Below, in pieces: positions 41,750-50,531 of a stretch of DNA of 64,000 nt. The translations under genes and the position numbers were made by a program. A model generated the notes under the pieces. It did not search any database, was not told where the DNA came from, and was given only the letters and a program-made list of their open reading frames with translations. The stretch lies in NCBI RefSeq assembly GCF_001905595.1, contig NZ_LIXI01000005.1:496001-560000 (forward strand), given 5' to 3'. The DNA comes from Streptomyces sp. CB00316 (GTDB lineage Bacteria > Actinomycetota > Actinomycetes > Streptomycetales > Streptomycetaceae). The stretch's first letter is position 1. The number at the start of each line of letters is the position of its first letter.

Positions 41750-44350
41750 TCAGTACATGCTCAGCAACTGTTCCACCGAGAGTTCGGCGGCCGGCGCCCC
41801 GGTCGGCAGGGCCAGCTCGAACCAGACGGTCTTGCCGCGCGGGGTGCGGCGCGAGCCCCATGCCGCGCTGAGCAGGCCGACCAGCTGTAGCCCGCGCCCG
41901 CCCTCGTCGGTGTCGCGGGCCCGGCGGCGGCGCGGCTGGACGAGCCCGGCGTCCCACACCTCGCAGACCAGGGTGCGGTCGCGCAGCAGCCGCAGTCGGA
42001 TCTCGCCCTCGCCGTAACGCAGGGCGTTGGTGACCAGCTCGCTGACGAGGAGTTCGGCGGTGTCGACCAGGTCGTCGAGGTCCCAGGCCATGAGCTGGGA
42101 GCGGGCCAGTTCGCGGGCGCGGCCCACCGATCGGGGTTCGCGTGGCAGCGTCCAGTCCCCGACCGCTTCCCCGGGCAGCCCCTGGATGCGGGCCATCAGC
42201 AGGGCGATGTCGTCCTCGCCGTGCCGGGTGTCGAGCGTGGAGAGGACGAAGTCGCAGGCGTCCTCCAGGGGCATCTGCGGCCCGGTCAGCACGGCGCGCA
42301 AGGCGTCCAGGCCCTCGTCGAGCGGCTGGTCGCGGGATTCCACGAGGCCGTCGGTGTAGAGCGTGAGCAGGGCGTTCTCGGCGAGCTCCACCTCCACCTC
42401 CTCGAACGGTTCGCCGCCGACGCCGAGCGGCATCCCCGGCGGTACGTCGATGAGCCGGGCGGGCCTGCCGGGCTCGACGACGGCCGGGGGGAGGTGCCCG
42501 GCGTTGGCGAACGTACAGCGCCGGGTGACCGGGTCGTAGACCGCGTACACACAGGTGGCGAGGTACACCTCGGAGAGGTCCGCCTCCCGCGACTTCTGCG
42601 CGGCGCGGGAGGGCCACTGGGCTCCTCCGCTGCCGCCGAGCCCCTCGCTGCGCTCGCCACCGCCCGGGGAGCCGAGGCCGCGTGCGACCTCGTCGAGGGC
42701 GGAGAGCACCTCGGCCGGCTCCAGGTCGAGGAGGGCCAGCGTCCTGACGGCGGTGCGGAGTTCGCCCATGGCCACGGCTGCCCGCAGGCCCCGGCCCATG
42801 ACGTCGCCGACGACCAGGGCGGTGCGGTGGCCGGGCAGTTCGATGACGTCGAACCAGTCGCCGCCGACCTCGGTCGCGGTGTTGCCGGGGAGGTAGCGGC
42901 AGGCGATGTCGAGTCCGGCGGCCTCGGGGTCGCCGGGGGGCAGCAGGCTGCGCTGGAGGATCAGGGCGCGTTCGTGCTCGCGGCGGTAGAGGCGGGCGTT
43001 GTCGATACAGACGGCGGCTCGGGCGGCCAGCTCGGTGGCGAGCACCCGGTCCCGCTCCCCGAAGGGCTCGCTCCCCTTCGTACGGGAGAACTGGACGAGG
43101 CCGACGACGGTGTCGTGGGCGACCATCGGCACGGCGAGCGTCGACTGCACGAACCCCATGTCGTCGCCGGGCACCGCCTCGACGTGGCCCGAGCGCAGGG
43201 CGACCGCGCAGGGCGAGCCGAACGGGAAGCGGTGGACCGAGCCGAGCGCGGGCGGCAGGTCGTCGGGGCCCGGTGCGCCGCTGCCCGCCACGGCGGTCGC
43301 CAGGGCGTCGGCGACGGCGCTGGCGTGAGCGACCCGGCGCAGCTCCGCCGATCCTCCGGCGGACTCGCGGTGGGCGGGCGCCCAGGAGCCGGGCGCGGCC
43401 TCCTCGCCGGTGAGGAGGCCCTGGTAGAGGTCGACGGTGGCCAGGTCGCAGAAGCCGGGGACGGCCACGTCGAGGAGTTCGCGGGCGGTGGTCTCCAGGT
43501 CGAGGGAGTTGCCGATGCGGGCGCTGGCCTCGTTGAGGAGGGCCAGGTTGCGGCGGGCGCTGGCGGCCTCGCGGGCGGCGATGTGGCGGCGGGTGACGTC
43601 GGTGGCGAGGCCCGCGACGCCGACGGGGCGGCCGGCGCCGCTGTGCACCCGGTAGAGGTTCATGGACCAGTGGCGGCGGCCGGTCTCGCCGGGGATGGGG
43701 CCGACCAGCTGGAGGTCGGTGACGGACTCGCCGGTCTCCAGGACGCGTTTGAGCGTGGCGGCCAGCCGTTCGGCCTCGGGGCCGGGGAGGTAGTCGTCGA
43801 CCGTGCGGCCCCGGTGGTCGTCGGCCACGCCGCCGAAGACCGTGGCGAAGCGCTGGTTCGCCCGGACGACGGTGAAGTCCGTACCGAACAGCACGAAGCC
43901 GAAGGGAGATTGGCCGAATATGGCCTGCGAGGCGGCGAGGTCCGTCTCGATCCTCCGCAACGCCCGGACGTCCACGACGATGCAGAGCGCGGCCCGCTCA
44001 CCGTCCGCCGTCTCACTGGGCATCACATAGACCTCGGCGAGCCCGTGCGCTCGGCCCTCGCCCGGCATCCGGAACGGGACGAGGCCCGTCCACTCCTTGC
44101 CGTCCAGGATCTCGCCGACTCTCCGGTGGCCGTCCGAGCGCAGCTCGGCGGGCATGAAGGCGTCGACCGGGTCACGCCCTATCGCCTCGTCGGCGGCCAT
44201 GCCGAAGAGGCCGGCGGCCCGGCGGCTCCACTGCTCGATCAGGCCGTCGGGGCCGATCGAGAAGGAGGCGACCCTGATGTAGTCGTAGATCGAGCCGGGC
44301 GGACTGCTCTGCCACACGACGTCGCCCGTTGTCCCAGGTATTTCGCTCAC
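41750..44350 (-). CDS. PAS-PAS-GAF-PP2C phosphatase with C-terminal HATPase (SpoIIE-like multidomain regulator)
   Basis: 866 residues. Order: PAS (about 25-130), second PAS (about 140-260, FGQSPFGFVLFGTDFTVVRA), GAF (about 270-450), PP2C/SpoIIE (about 465-700) and an anti-sigma-type HATPase (about 735-850). The PP2C part has GNTATEVGGDWFD, VVGDVMGRGLRAAV, NAGHLPPAVV, LYTDGLVES and GEDDIALLMARI; the HATPase part has ELLVSELVTNALRYG, VWDAG and DEGGRGLQLV. One protein thus carries both the phosphatase and the kinase-like half of a partner switch. Its stop is 4 bp from the pspA stop on the other strand. Confidence 0.92.
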   Translation of the reverse strand: MSEIPGTTGDVVWQSSPPGSIYDYIRVASFSIGPDGLIEQWSRRAAGLFGMAADEAIGRDPVDAFMPAELRSDGHRRVGEILDGKEWTGLVPFRMPGEGRAHGLAEVYVMPSETADGERAALCIVVDVRALRRIETDLAASQAIFGQSPFGFVLFGTDFTVVRANQRFATVFGGVADDHRGRTVDDYLPGPEAERLAATLKRVLETGESVTDLQLVGPIPGETGRRHWSMNLYRVHSGAGRPVGVAGLATDVTRRHIAAREAASARRNLALLNEASARIGNSLDLETTARELLDVAVPGFCDLATVDLYQGLLTGEEAAPGSWAPAHRESAGGSAELRRVAHASAVADALATAVAGSGAPGPDDLPPALGSVHRFPFGSPCAVALRSGHVEAVPGDDMGFVQSTLAVPMVAHDTVVGLVQFSRTKGSEPFGERDRVLATELAARAAVCIDNARLYRREHERALILQRSLLPPGDPEAAGLDIACRYLPGNTATEVGGDWFDVIELPGHRTALVVGDVMGRGLRAAVAMGELRTAVRTLALLDLEPAEVLSALDEVARGLGSPGGGERSEGLGGSGGAQWPSRAAQKSREADLSEVYLATCVYAVYDPVTRRCTFANAGHLPPAVVEPGRPARLIDVPPGMPLGVGGEPFEEVEVELAENALLTLYTDGLVESRDQPLDEGLDALRAVLTGPQMPLEDACDFVLSTLDTRHGEDDIALLMARIQGLPGEAVGDWTLPREPRSVGRARELARSQLMAWDLDDLVDTAELLVSELVTNALRYGEGEIRLRLLRDRTLVCEVWDAGLVQPRRRRARDTDEGGRGLQLVGLLSAAWGSRRTPRGKTVWFELALPTGAPAAELSVEQLLSMY

Positions 44351-44510
44351 GCGACCGTCCCCTCCAGCTCACACACCGGACCGGTCCTGCCCGCAGTATT
44401 CAGCACTACGGCCCCGACCGACACGGCGTTCACGATCACAGCAAGGTCTCAGTCCCTTTCAGCCAGGTCCTGCCCGACCTCTGGTGATCGCTGTGCGTCC
44501 CTCCCCACTC

Positions 44511-44990
44511 CTAACCAGGGAGAGCGAGCTCGAACCACACCGTCTTGCCACTCTTTCCACGACGAGTCCCCCAGCGGCGTGCGGAACAAGCCACGAGCTG
44601 CAGTCCTCGGCCGCCCTCGTCGTCGGGTCCCGCACTGCGTTCGGTGGGTGGATCCGGAAGCGGATCGGAAACTTCCACCAGCAGTCCCGGGGTGGCGGGA
44701 GGGCGGCCGGCGTCGAGCCGGAGGTCGGTGGAGAAGTCTCCGGTCAGTTCGCCCGACCCGTTGCTCCCGGCGTCCGGGTGCGAGCGCTCCAGCCGAACGC
44801 CGATGGGGCCGGAGGCGTACCGGAGGGAGTTGGTGACCAGCTCGCTGACCAGCAGGACGGCGAGGTCGCCGACGGCCAGGTCCAGGCCCCAGCAGTCCAG
44901 GGCGTCGCGGACGGCGTGCCGGGCGCTGCGCACGGAACCCGGTTCGGCCGGGAAGGTCCACTCGGCACAGTCGCCTTCGGTATCGATCAC
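44511..44990 (-). CDS. Lone anti-sigma-type ATP-binding protein (RsbW/HATPase_c_2)
   Basis: About 159 residues. The Bergerat ATP-binding fold has its N-box in LLVSELVTNSLRYA and G boxes in LLVEVSDPLPDPP and DEGGRGLQLVACSARRWG, ending GKTVWFELALPG. Its end is very like that of the multidomain protein beside it. Members bind ATP and phosphorylate or sequester anti-anti-sigma and sigma factors. Two GTG codons are possible; 44990 has GGGAAG 8 nt upstream, 44999 has it too close. The window shows no obvious sigma or anti-anti-sigma partner nearby. Confidence 0.88.
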   Translation of the reverse strand: MIDTEGDCAEWTFPAEPGSVRSARHAVRDALDCWGLDLAVGDLAVLLVSELVTNSLRYASGPIGVRLERSHPDAGSNGSGELTGDFSTDLRLDAGRPPATPGLLVEVSDPLPDPPTERSAGPDDEGGRGLQLVACSARRWGTRRGKSGKTVWFELALPG

Positions 44991-45138
44991 GCCGATCACT
45001 TCCCAGGGCCGGCCACGGGCTCACCCCACAAGCAAAGGGGACTAAACAGCCCATACCCACCATTTATCGCTTACTACCGCACACCTCCGGGTTTGGTGCA
45101 GACGGCCCTATCGGCCCCACCCGTCCCCACGCCGCGGG

Positions 45139-45540
45139 TCAGCGCAGCTCGCCCGCGGCCGCGAGGTCGTCGAAGAGAAGCTGGTCGACCGGCGGCACGA
45201 GGGGACGGTCGGCGTAGGAGAACCACGCCACCTCCTCGATCTCGCTGCTCGCGGCCAGGGTCCCGCGATAGTCGGCGTAGTAGCAGCTCATCGTGACGAG
45301 GGGGGCGTCCGGACCGTCATGGGCGTGCGCCTCGTACGTACCGGCGTGGACGGCGGTCTCCGGGATCAGGCCGACCGTCAACTCCTCCTCGATCTCGCGC
45401 AGGAGGGTCTCCAGGTCGGTCTCGTCGCCCTCGCGCTTGCCGCCCGGGATGTAGAAGACGTCCTTGCCCTTGGGGCGGGCACAGAGAATCCTGCCGCCCT
45501 CGATCCGCACCCATGCCACCGTGTCGATCAGCACCGACAT
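45139..45540 (-). CDS. NUDIX hydrolase
   Basis: 133 residues with a complete Nudix box: GGKREGDETDLETLL followed by REIEEEL, which supplies the magnesium-binding Glu residues. It hydrolyses a nucleoside diphosphate linked to another group; the substrate is not evident. Start ATG 45540 with GGAG 5 nt upstream (a GTG lies just before it). Confidence 0.9.
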   Translation of the reverse strand: MSVLIDTVAWVRIEGGRILCARPKGKDVFYIPGGKREGDETDLETLLREIEEELTVGLIPETAVHAGTYEAHAHDGPDAPLVTMSCYYADYRGTLAASSEIEEVAWFSYADRPLVPPVDQLLFDDLAAAGELR

Positions 45541-45667
45541 CACCGCTCCGCCCTCGTTCGCCGCGCCCGGGACGCTCCTACCGGACGGGCGGGACCCTAC
45601 CGCCTGTGCGGCAGGGCCCCGGACCCGGCAGCGGGCCGCCGGAACGCGACGGGAGCGCTTCAGACCC

Positions 45668-45853
45668 TCAGGGCCTGCCCCCGCCCTGACCGACGCGCTC
45701 CACCCGGTACACCTGGCGGTGCTTGCGGTCGTCGAGGCCGTCGGCGACCCTCTGCGCCTCGGCCTGTGTGGCGTATCTGCCGACCCGGTAGCGGTTGCCG
45801 CTGTCGTCCTGCCGTATCACCAGCCACGGGAGCACGGCACCGCTGTCGCTCAT
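45668..45853 (-). CDS. Small SPOR-like protein
   Basis: 61 residues: WLVIRQDDSGNRYRVGRYAT then QAEAQRVADGLDDRKHRQVY. This is the compact beta-alpha-beta pattern of the small soluble proteins annotated as SPOR domain-containing in Streptomyces. No signal peptide. ATG 45853 has GGGGGAG 7 nt upstream. Function unknown. Confidence 0.75.
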   Translation of the reverse strand: MSDSGAVLPWLVIRQDDSGNRYRVGRYATQAEAQRVADGLDDRKHRQVYRVERVGQGGGRP

Positions 45854-46006
45854 CGTGTCGCTCCCCCGCATGTCGCCCCTCTTCCCACCGGCGTGCACGT
45901 CTCTAAGGATCCCCAGGAAACCGCAGTGCGCATATGCCCGAGCGTACGCCCGACCTTCACTCAGCGCAGGCGCCTTTACACAAAGAGATACACATCCGGC
46001 CATGAC

Positions 46007-46039
46007 GGAGGGGGCGCATCCGCTGGATGCGCCCCCTCC
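46007..46039 (-). terminator. Terminator of the GntR regulator gene
   Basis: Perfect 15-bp arms (GGAGGGGGCGCATCC at 46007-46021 and complement at 46025-46039), loop GCT, 55 bp past the stop at 46095. Confidence 0.75.
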
Positions 46040-46094
46040 TCGACCCCATCACCCCTGCTCGCGAAGGAGCGGCGGGGCCCGACGGGGCGTCAAC

Positions 46095-46847
46095 TCATCT
46101 GACCGGCAAGTGATAGGCGATCCGGTAGCGGTCGGCGGGCACCACCACGTCGGCGGTCTCCACCGCGCGCCCCGAGGCGTAGTACGTACGCCCGATCACG
46201 ATGACCACATGGCCCGGCACCCCGCCGAGCGCCAATAGCTCCTCCGCGAGCCCCGGGCGCGCGCCGACCTCCTCGGCCACGTTGTCCACGACGATGTCGA
46301 TCGCCGCCATCCGGTCGACCACCCCGCAGCCGCCCAGCGGACCCTCCTCGGGGAGCATCACCGGCGTACGCCCGGTGACAGAAAGGGGCTCCCAGGAGGT
46401 GGAGAGCATGATCGGTTCGCCTGCCTCGCGGAACACGTAGCGGGTCCGCATGACCCGGTCGCCCGCCTCGATGCCGAGCCGCTCGGCGACCTCGGCGCTC
46501 GCCCCCTCCTGCTCGCTGCGGGACTCCCAGGTCCCGCGGACCCCCTCGGCGGTCTGCTCCTGGCGGAAGGGGCTGGCGCCCCTCCCCGGCCGGTATCCGG
46601 AGCGGGCGATCATGCGGGGGACCGGGCGCTCGCGCACATACGTGCCGGAGCCGGAGCGCCCCTCGACCAGCCCCTCGGCCATCAGGACCTTGCGCGCCTC
46701 CAGGGCGACGGTGTCCGAGACCCCGTACTCCTCCCGGATGCGGGCCTGCGACGGCAGGCGGGTATGGGGCGGCAGCGCGCCGTTCACGATCTTCTCCCGC
46801 AGATCGCTCGCCACGCGCAGATAGGCGGGCTGCTCACCGAAAGTCAC
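46095..46847 (-). CDS. GntR family regulator (HutC/UTRA subfamily)
   Basis: 250 residues. A GntR winged helix covers about residues 6-75 (YLRVASDLREKIVNGALPPH, TRLPSQARIREEYGVSDTVA, SGSGTYVRE). A UTRA effector domain covers about 95-245 (DRVMRTRYVFREAGEPIMLS, PGHVVIVIGRTYYASGRAVE). UTRA proteins bind small ligands such as sugars or amino acids. Start GTG 46847 with GGGAG 6 nt upstream. Divergent from the chitinase gene; a strong inverted repeat covers its own promoter region, so autoregulation is likely. Confidence 0.9.
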   Translation of the reverse strand: MTFGEQPAYLRVASDLREKIVNGALPPHTRLPSQARIREEYGVSDTVALEARKVLMAEGLVEGRSGSGTYVRERPVPRMIARSGYRPGRGASPFRQEQTAEGVRGTWESRSEQEGASAEVAERLGIEAGDRVMRTRYVFREAGEPIMLSTSWEPLSVTGRTPVMLPEEGPLGGCGVVDRMAAIDIVVDNVAEEVGARPGLAEELLALGGVPGHVVIVIGRTYYASGRAVETADVVVPADRYRIAYHLPVR

Positions 46848-46863
46848 AGGCCACTCCCAACAG

Positions 46864-46890
46864 GTTGACAGTCTGCAACAGCCTGACAAC
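46864..46890. promoter_or_regulatory. Probable operator of the GntR regulator
   Basis: A 27-bp inverted repeat 16 bp upstream of the gntR start: GTTGACAGTCTG, CAA, CAGCCTGACAAC. Ten of twelve positions of the half-sites pair. On the minus strand it contains TTGTCA, a good -35 box, so a bound regulator would block its own promoter. Confidence 0.7.
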
Positions 46891-47123
46891 CGCGGGTTGT
46901 GCACCGCAAGCATGGGCCAAGGTTTCACTCAATGTGATGACAGTGCGACGGATCAGGCATGGATCGGCCAGGGACGCCAGAGCGCTTCCCAGACATTCTC
47001 CGGCCCTCCATCCGGCCCGGACCCGTCCCCCGGACCCGCTCCGGCCCCGCTCCGCATCCGCCTCGAATCTGCCCCGCATCCCACGGAACGACACAACGGG
47101 CGGGACCGGCAACTCCCCACCCC

Positions 47124-47153
47124 TTGACCGTTTTTGGTCCAGACCAATACCTT
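47124..47153 (+). promoter_or_regulatory. Chitinase promoter with a DasR-type site in its spacer
   Basis: TTGACC (47124-47129), 18-nt spacer and TACCTT (47148-47153). The spacer holds TTGGTCCAGACCAA (47134-47147), which is palindromic except at the centre and matches the core of the DasR responsive element (consensus about ACTGGTCTAGACCACT) and of the repeats known before Streptomyces chitinase genes. DasR is a GlcNAc-6-phosphate-sensing GntR repressor. Expected effect: repression without chitin or GlcNAc signals. Confidence 0.8.
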
Positions 47154-47214
47154 CCTGTGCACAGCACGGCTCCGCATGTCCCTCCCCACCGGATCACGCA
47201 CAGGAACGAGCCTC

Positions 47215-48618
47215 ATGCCCCGAAGAAACCTGTCCCGACTGACCATCGCGGGCGTCACCTTCGCCCTGCTGGCGAGTGCCGCCCCGGCCGCCGTGGCCGG
47301 CCCGGACCGCGGCCAGAGCAGCGGCGGCGACCGCTCCAAGGGCCACCATCGGCCCGCGTACAAGAACATCGGCTACTTCACCCAGTGGGGCGTCTACGGG
47401 CGCGACTTCCAGGTCAACGACCTGCAGACCAGCGGCTCAGCGGCCAAGCTGACCCATATCAACTACGCCTTCGGCAACGTCAGCGCCGAGGGCAAGTGCT
47501 TCACCGGCAACGTCGCCGGCCAGGCCGACGCCTGGGCGGACTACGCCCGCCCGCTCGACGCGGCGAACTCGGTGGACGGCGTCGCCGACACCGACACCCA
47601 GCCGCTCGCGGGCAACTTCAACCAGCTCCGCAAGCTGAAGGCCGAGAACCCCGGCCTCAAGGTCATGATCTCGCTCGGCGGCTGGAGCTGGTCCACCCAC
47701 TTCTCCGACTCGGTGCGCACGGCGGCCTCCCGCAAGGCGCTCGTCGCCTCCTGCATCGACCTGTACATCAAGGGCAACCTGCCGGTGGACGGGGTGCGCG
47801 GCGGCCAGGGCGCGGCGGCCGGCGTCTTCGACGGCATCGACGTCGACTGGGAGTGGCCCGGCTCGGCGGCCAACGAGGGCACGGTCTTCCGTCCGGAGGA
47901 CAAGAAGAACTTCACCGCCCTGATCAGCGAGTTCCGCACCCAGCTCGACGCGTACGCGAAGAGCCAGGCCAAGGCGGAGGCCGCGAGGGGCAAGGGCCAC
48001 GGGCACCACAAGCCGAAGCCCAAGCACTACGACCTGTCGGCCTACGTCCCGGCCAACCCGAAGGCGATCGACGCGGGCTTCGACGTGAAGCGCCTCATGA
48101 AGGACTTCGACTTCGTGAACCTTCAGGGCTACGACTACCACGTGTCGAGCGAGAAGAGGACGGCGCAGCAGTCGGCGCTGTACGCGAAGGACGACTTCAG
48201 CGTCGACCAGACCGTACGGGACTGGGTCAGGCGCGGCGCCCCCAAGCACAAGCTCGTGGTGGGGATGCCGACGTACGGCCAGGGCTGGACCGGCGTGAGC
48301 GGCGGCGGCAAGGGCCTCGGCCAGCCGGCCACCGGCCCGGCTCCGGCCACCTGGGCGAACGGCTACGAGGACTACAAGGTCCTGAAGAAGCTGGCCGAGT
48401 CCGGCACGTTCAAGGTCCACCGGGACACGAAGAACGGCCACGCCTGGCTCTTCGACGGGACCACGCTGTGGACGTACGACGACCCGCAGGTACTGCGCGC
48501 CAAGACGACGTACATCCGGGACAAGGGCCTGGGCGGCGCGATGTTCTGGTCGCTGGACGGGGACACGGAGAACGGTGAGCTGATCACCGCCGTCGACCGC
48601 GGGCTCAACCGCCGCTAG
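47215..48618 (+). CDS. Secreted GH18 chitinase
   Basis: 467 residues: signal peptide (RNLSRLTIAGVTFALLASAAPAAVA) then a single GH18 barrel. NIGYFTQWGVYGRDF, VMISLGGWSWST and the catalytic motif DGIDVDWEW with Glu213 are followed by VNLQGYDYH, VVGMPTYGQGW and GGAMFWSLDGD. It cleaves beta-1,4 bonds of chitin by substrate-assisted catalysis. A Lys/His-rich insert (AEAARGKGHGHHKPKPKHYD) sits in a loop before the Tyr strand. No binding module. Start ATG 47215, leader of about 55 nt, DasR-type promoter. Confidence 0.93.
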   Translation: MPRRNLSRLTIAGVTFALLASAAPAAVAGPDRGQSSGGDRSKGHHRPAYKNIGYFTQWGVYGRDFQVNDLQTSGSAAKLTHINYAFGNVSAEGKCFTGNVAGQADAWADYARPLDAANSVDGVADTDTQPLAGNFNQLRKLKAENPGLKVMISLGGWSWSTHFSDSVRTAASRKALVASCIDLYIKGNLPVDGVRGGQGAAAGVFDGIDVDWEWPGSAANEGTVFRPEDKKNFTALISEFRTQLDAYAKSQAKAEAARGKGHGHHKPKPKHYDLSAYVPANPKAIDAGFDVKRLMKDFDFVNLQGYDYHVSSEKRTAQQSALYAKDDFSVDQTVRDWVRRGAPKHKLVVGMPTYGQGWTGVSGGGKGLGQPATGPAPATWANGYEDYKVLKKLAESGTFKVHRDTKNGHAWLFDGTTLWTYDDPQVLRAKTTYIRDKGLGGAMFWSLDGDTENGELITAVDRGLNRR

Positions 48619-48627
48619 AGGAACGAG

Positions 48628-48660
48628 GTTGGGGCGGTCGCGTGATGCGACCGCCCCAAC
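48628..48660. terminator. Bidirectional terminator between chitinase and protease genes
   Basis: Perfect 14-bp arms GTTGGGGCGGTCGC (48628-48641) and complement (48647-48660), loop GTGAT, between two convergent stops at 48618 and 48695. Confidence 0.8.
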
Positions 48661-48694
48661 GTCATGTCACCGGTTCAGTGCCGCTTCGCGGGGA

Positions 48695-50293
48695 TCAGAA
48701 GTGCAGGCCCCAGCTGTTGATCCGGCCGGTGTCGTAGCGGGCGTTGTCGGCGACCCGGAGCTTCCACGTGCCGTTGGCGGCGACGGAGGAGGCGTTGACC
48801 GTGTAGGTGGTCACCACGTTGTCGGCGCTGCCGCCGGAGCCGAACGCCTTCAGGTTGAAGACCGTGCCGTTGGGAGCGACGAGGTCGATCCTCAGGTCAC
48901 CGATGTAGGTGTGCGAGATGTTGACCGGAACCTGCAGCGCCGACGGGGCGTTGCCGGTGATCCCGGTGACGGTGACCGGCGACTCGACGGTGGCGTTGTC
49001 GTTGATCGGGTAGCCGGTGGTGTTCTCGAACTTCTTGCCCGGGTCCGGGTCCGGCGGGGTGGTGCCGCCCGCGCCCACGTACAGGAGGCGGTTGGGCGAG
49101 CCGGTGCCCGGGTTGCCGACGACGCCGGGGGTGGCTGCCGCGACGAGGCCGGCGGAGACCTGGGCGGGGGTCGAGCCCGGGTTGTCGGCGAGGTAGATGG
49201 CGGCCGCACCGGCGACGTGCGGGCTGGCCATCGACGTACCGGAGATGGTGTTCGTGGCGCTGTCGCCGGTGTGCCACGACGAGGTGATCGAGGAACCGGG
49301 CGCGAAGATGTCCACGATCGAGCCGTAGTTGGAGAAGCTGGAGCGGGCGTCGGTGTTGGTCGTCGAGCCCACGGTGATGGCCTCGGCGACACGCGCCGGG
49401 GACTTGGTGTTCGCGTTGGTCGACTCGTTGCCCGCCGCGACGGCGTAGGTGATGCCGGAGGCGATGGAGCGCTGCACGGCCGCGTCGAGGACCGAGTCCG
49501 CGCCGCCGCCGAGGCTCATGTTGGCGACGGCGGGCTTGACGGCGTTGGCCGTCACCCAGTCGATGCCCGCGACGACCCCGGCGGTGGTGCCCGAGCCGCT
49601 GTTGTTCAGCACCCGGACGCCGACGATCCTGGCCTTCTTGGCGACGCCGTACGCGGTGCCCGCCACGGTGCCCGCCACGTGGGTGCCGTGGCCGTTGCCG
49701 TCCTGCGAGACGTTGTCGTTGTCCACGGCGTCGTAGCCGTTGAACGCGCGCCCGCCGAAGTCGCTGTGGCTGATCCGTACCCCGGTGTCGATGATGTAGG
49801 CGGTGACGCCCTCGCCGGCCTTGTCGGGATAGGTGTAGCGCTGGTCCAGCGGGAGGTTGCGCTGGTCGATCCGGTCCAGGCCCCAGGACGGCGGGTTGTT
49901 CTGGGTGGCGGAGGCCGTGAAGGTGCGGTTCTGCGAGACGGACGCGACGGCCGGGTCGGCGGCGAACTTCTTCGCCTCCGCCGCGGTGGCCTCGACCGCG
50001 TAGCCGTTGAGGGCCGAGCGGTAGGTCCGTTCGATGCTCGCGCCGTACTTCTTCGCGAGCGCCTTGCCCTGGGCGGAGTCGGACCTGGCGGCCGAGTCCT
50101 TCAGGGTGACGATGTAGCTGTCGCTGACGGCGCCCGGAGCGCCCGCGTTGAGAATCACGCCTTCGGGTGCGCTCTCGGCCGCGGTCGCCGGGAGGGTGCC
50201 GGCGGTGGCCAGGGCGACGGCGGCTGCGGTGGCTATGACGGTCGCCGCGGCGAGTCTTCGACGTGCATGGGGGGTGTGACGCATCACTGACAT
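48695..50293 (-). CDS. Secreted S8 subtilisin-like protease with C-terminal P-domain
   Basis: 532 residues. Signal peptide (ARRRLAAATVIATAAAVALA), inhibitor I9 propeptide (SYIVTLKDSAARSDSAQGKA ... VASVSQNRTFTA), then a proteinase-K-like catalytic domain with Asp169 (YIIDTGV), His202 (GHGTHVAGT) and Ser354 (GTSMASPH). A Pro/Gly linker leads to a proprotein-convertase P-domain of about 110 residues (YIGDLRIDLVAPNGTVFNLK ... NGTWKLRVADNARYDTGRIN). It is autoprocessed after export. I start at ATG 50293 (MSVMRHTPH), 9 nt after GAGGAGG; other in-frame ATGs are 50311 and 50284. Confidence 0.93.
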   Translation of the reverse strand: MSVMRHTPHARRRLAAATVIATAAAVALATAGTLPATAAESAPEGVILNAGAPGAVSDSYIVTLKDSAARSDSAQGKALAKKYGASIERTYRSALNGYAVEATAAEAKKFAADPAVASVSQNRTFTASATQNNPPSWGLDRIDQRNLPLDQRYTYPDKAGEGVTAYIIDTGVRISHSDFGGRAFNGYDAVDNDNVSQDGNGHGTHVAGTVAGTAYGVAKKARIVGVRVLNNSGSGTTAGVVAGIDWVTANAVKPAVANMSLGGGADSVLDAAVQRSIASGITYAVAAGNESTNANTKSPARVAEAITVGSTTNTDARSSFSNYGSIVDIFAPGSSITSSWHTGDSATNTISGTSMASPHVAGAAAIYLADNPGSTPAQVSAGLVAAATPGVVGNPGTGSPNRLLYVGAGGTTPPDPDPGKKFENTTGYPINDNATVESPVTVTGITGNAPSALQVPVNISHTYIGDLRIDLVAPNGTVFNLKAFGSGGSADNVVTTYTVNASSVAANGTWKLRVADNARYDTGRINSWGLHF

Positions 50294-50531
50294 GTGAGGG
50301 GTCCTCCTCATAGGCGGTGCGCTGGTGGGGGGTGGTGCCGGAGCCGCGCGAGACTCCCGACAGGGGCATGACAAATCACCCGTCCGAACGCCCCGTTTTC
50401 TGCGTCGGCCGTGACCGGCACGCCCTGCTGCCAGCGAAAGATTGACCGATCCATGGCAAACACACAAGGGTGCCTTGAGCAACGCTGTACGCACGCCCTT
50501 CACCTGTTATATGCCTGACATCCTGGGGACC

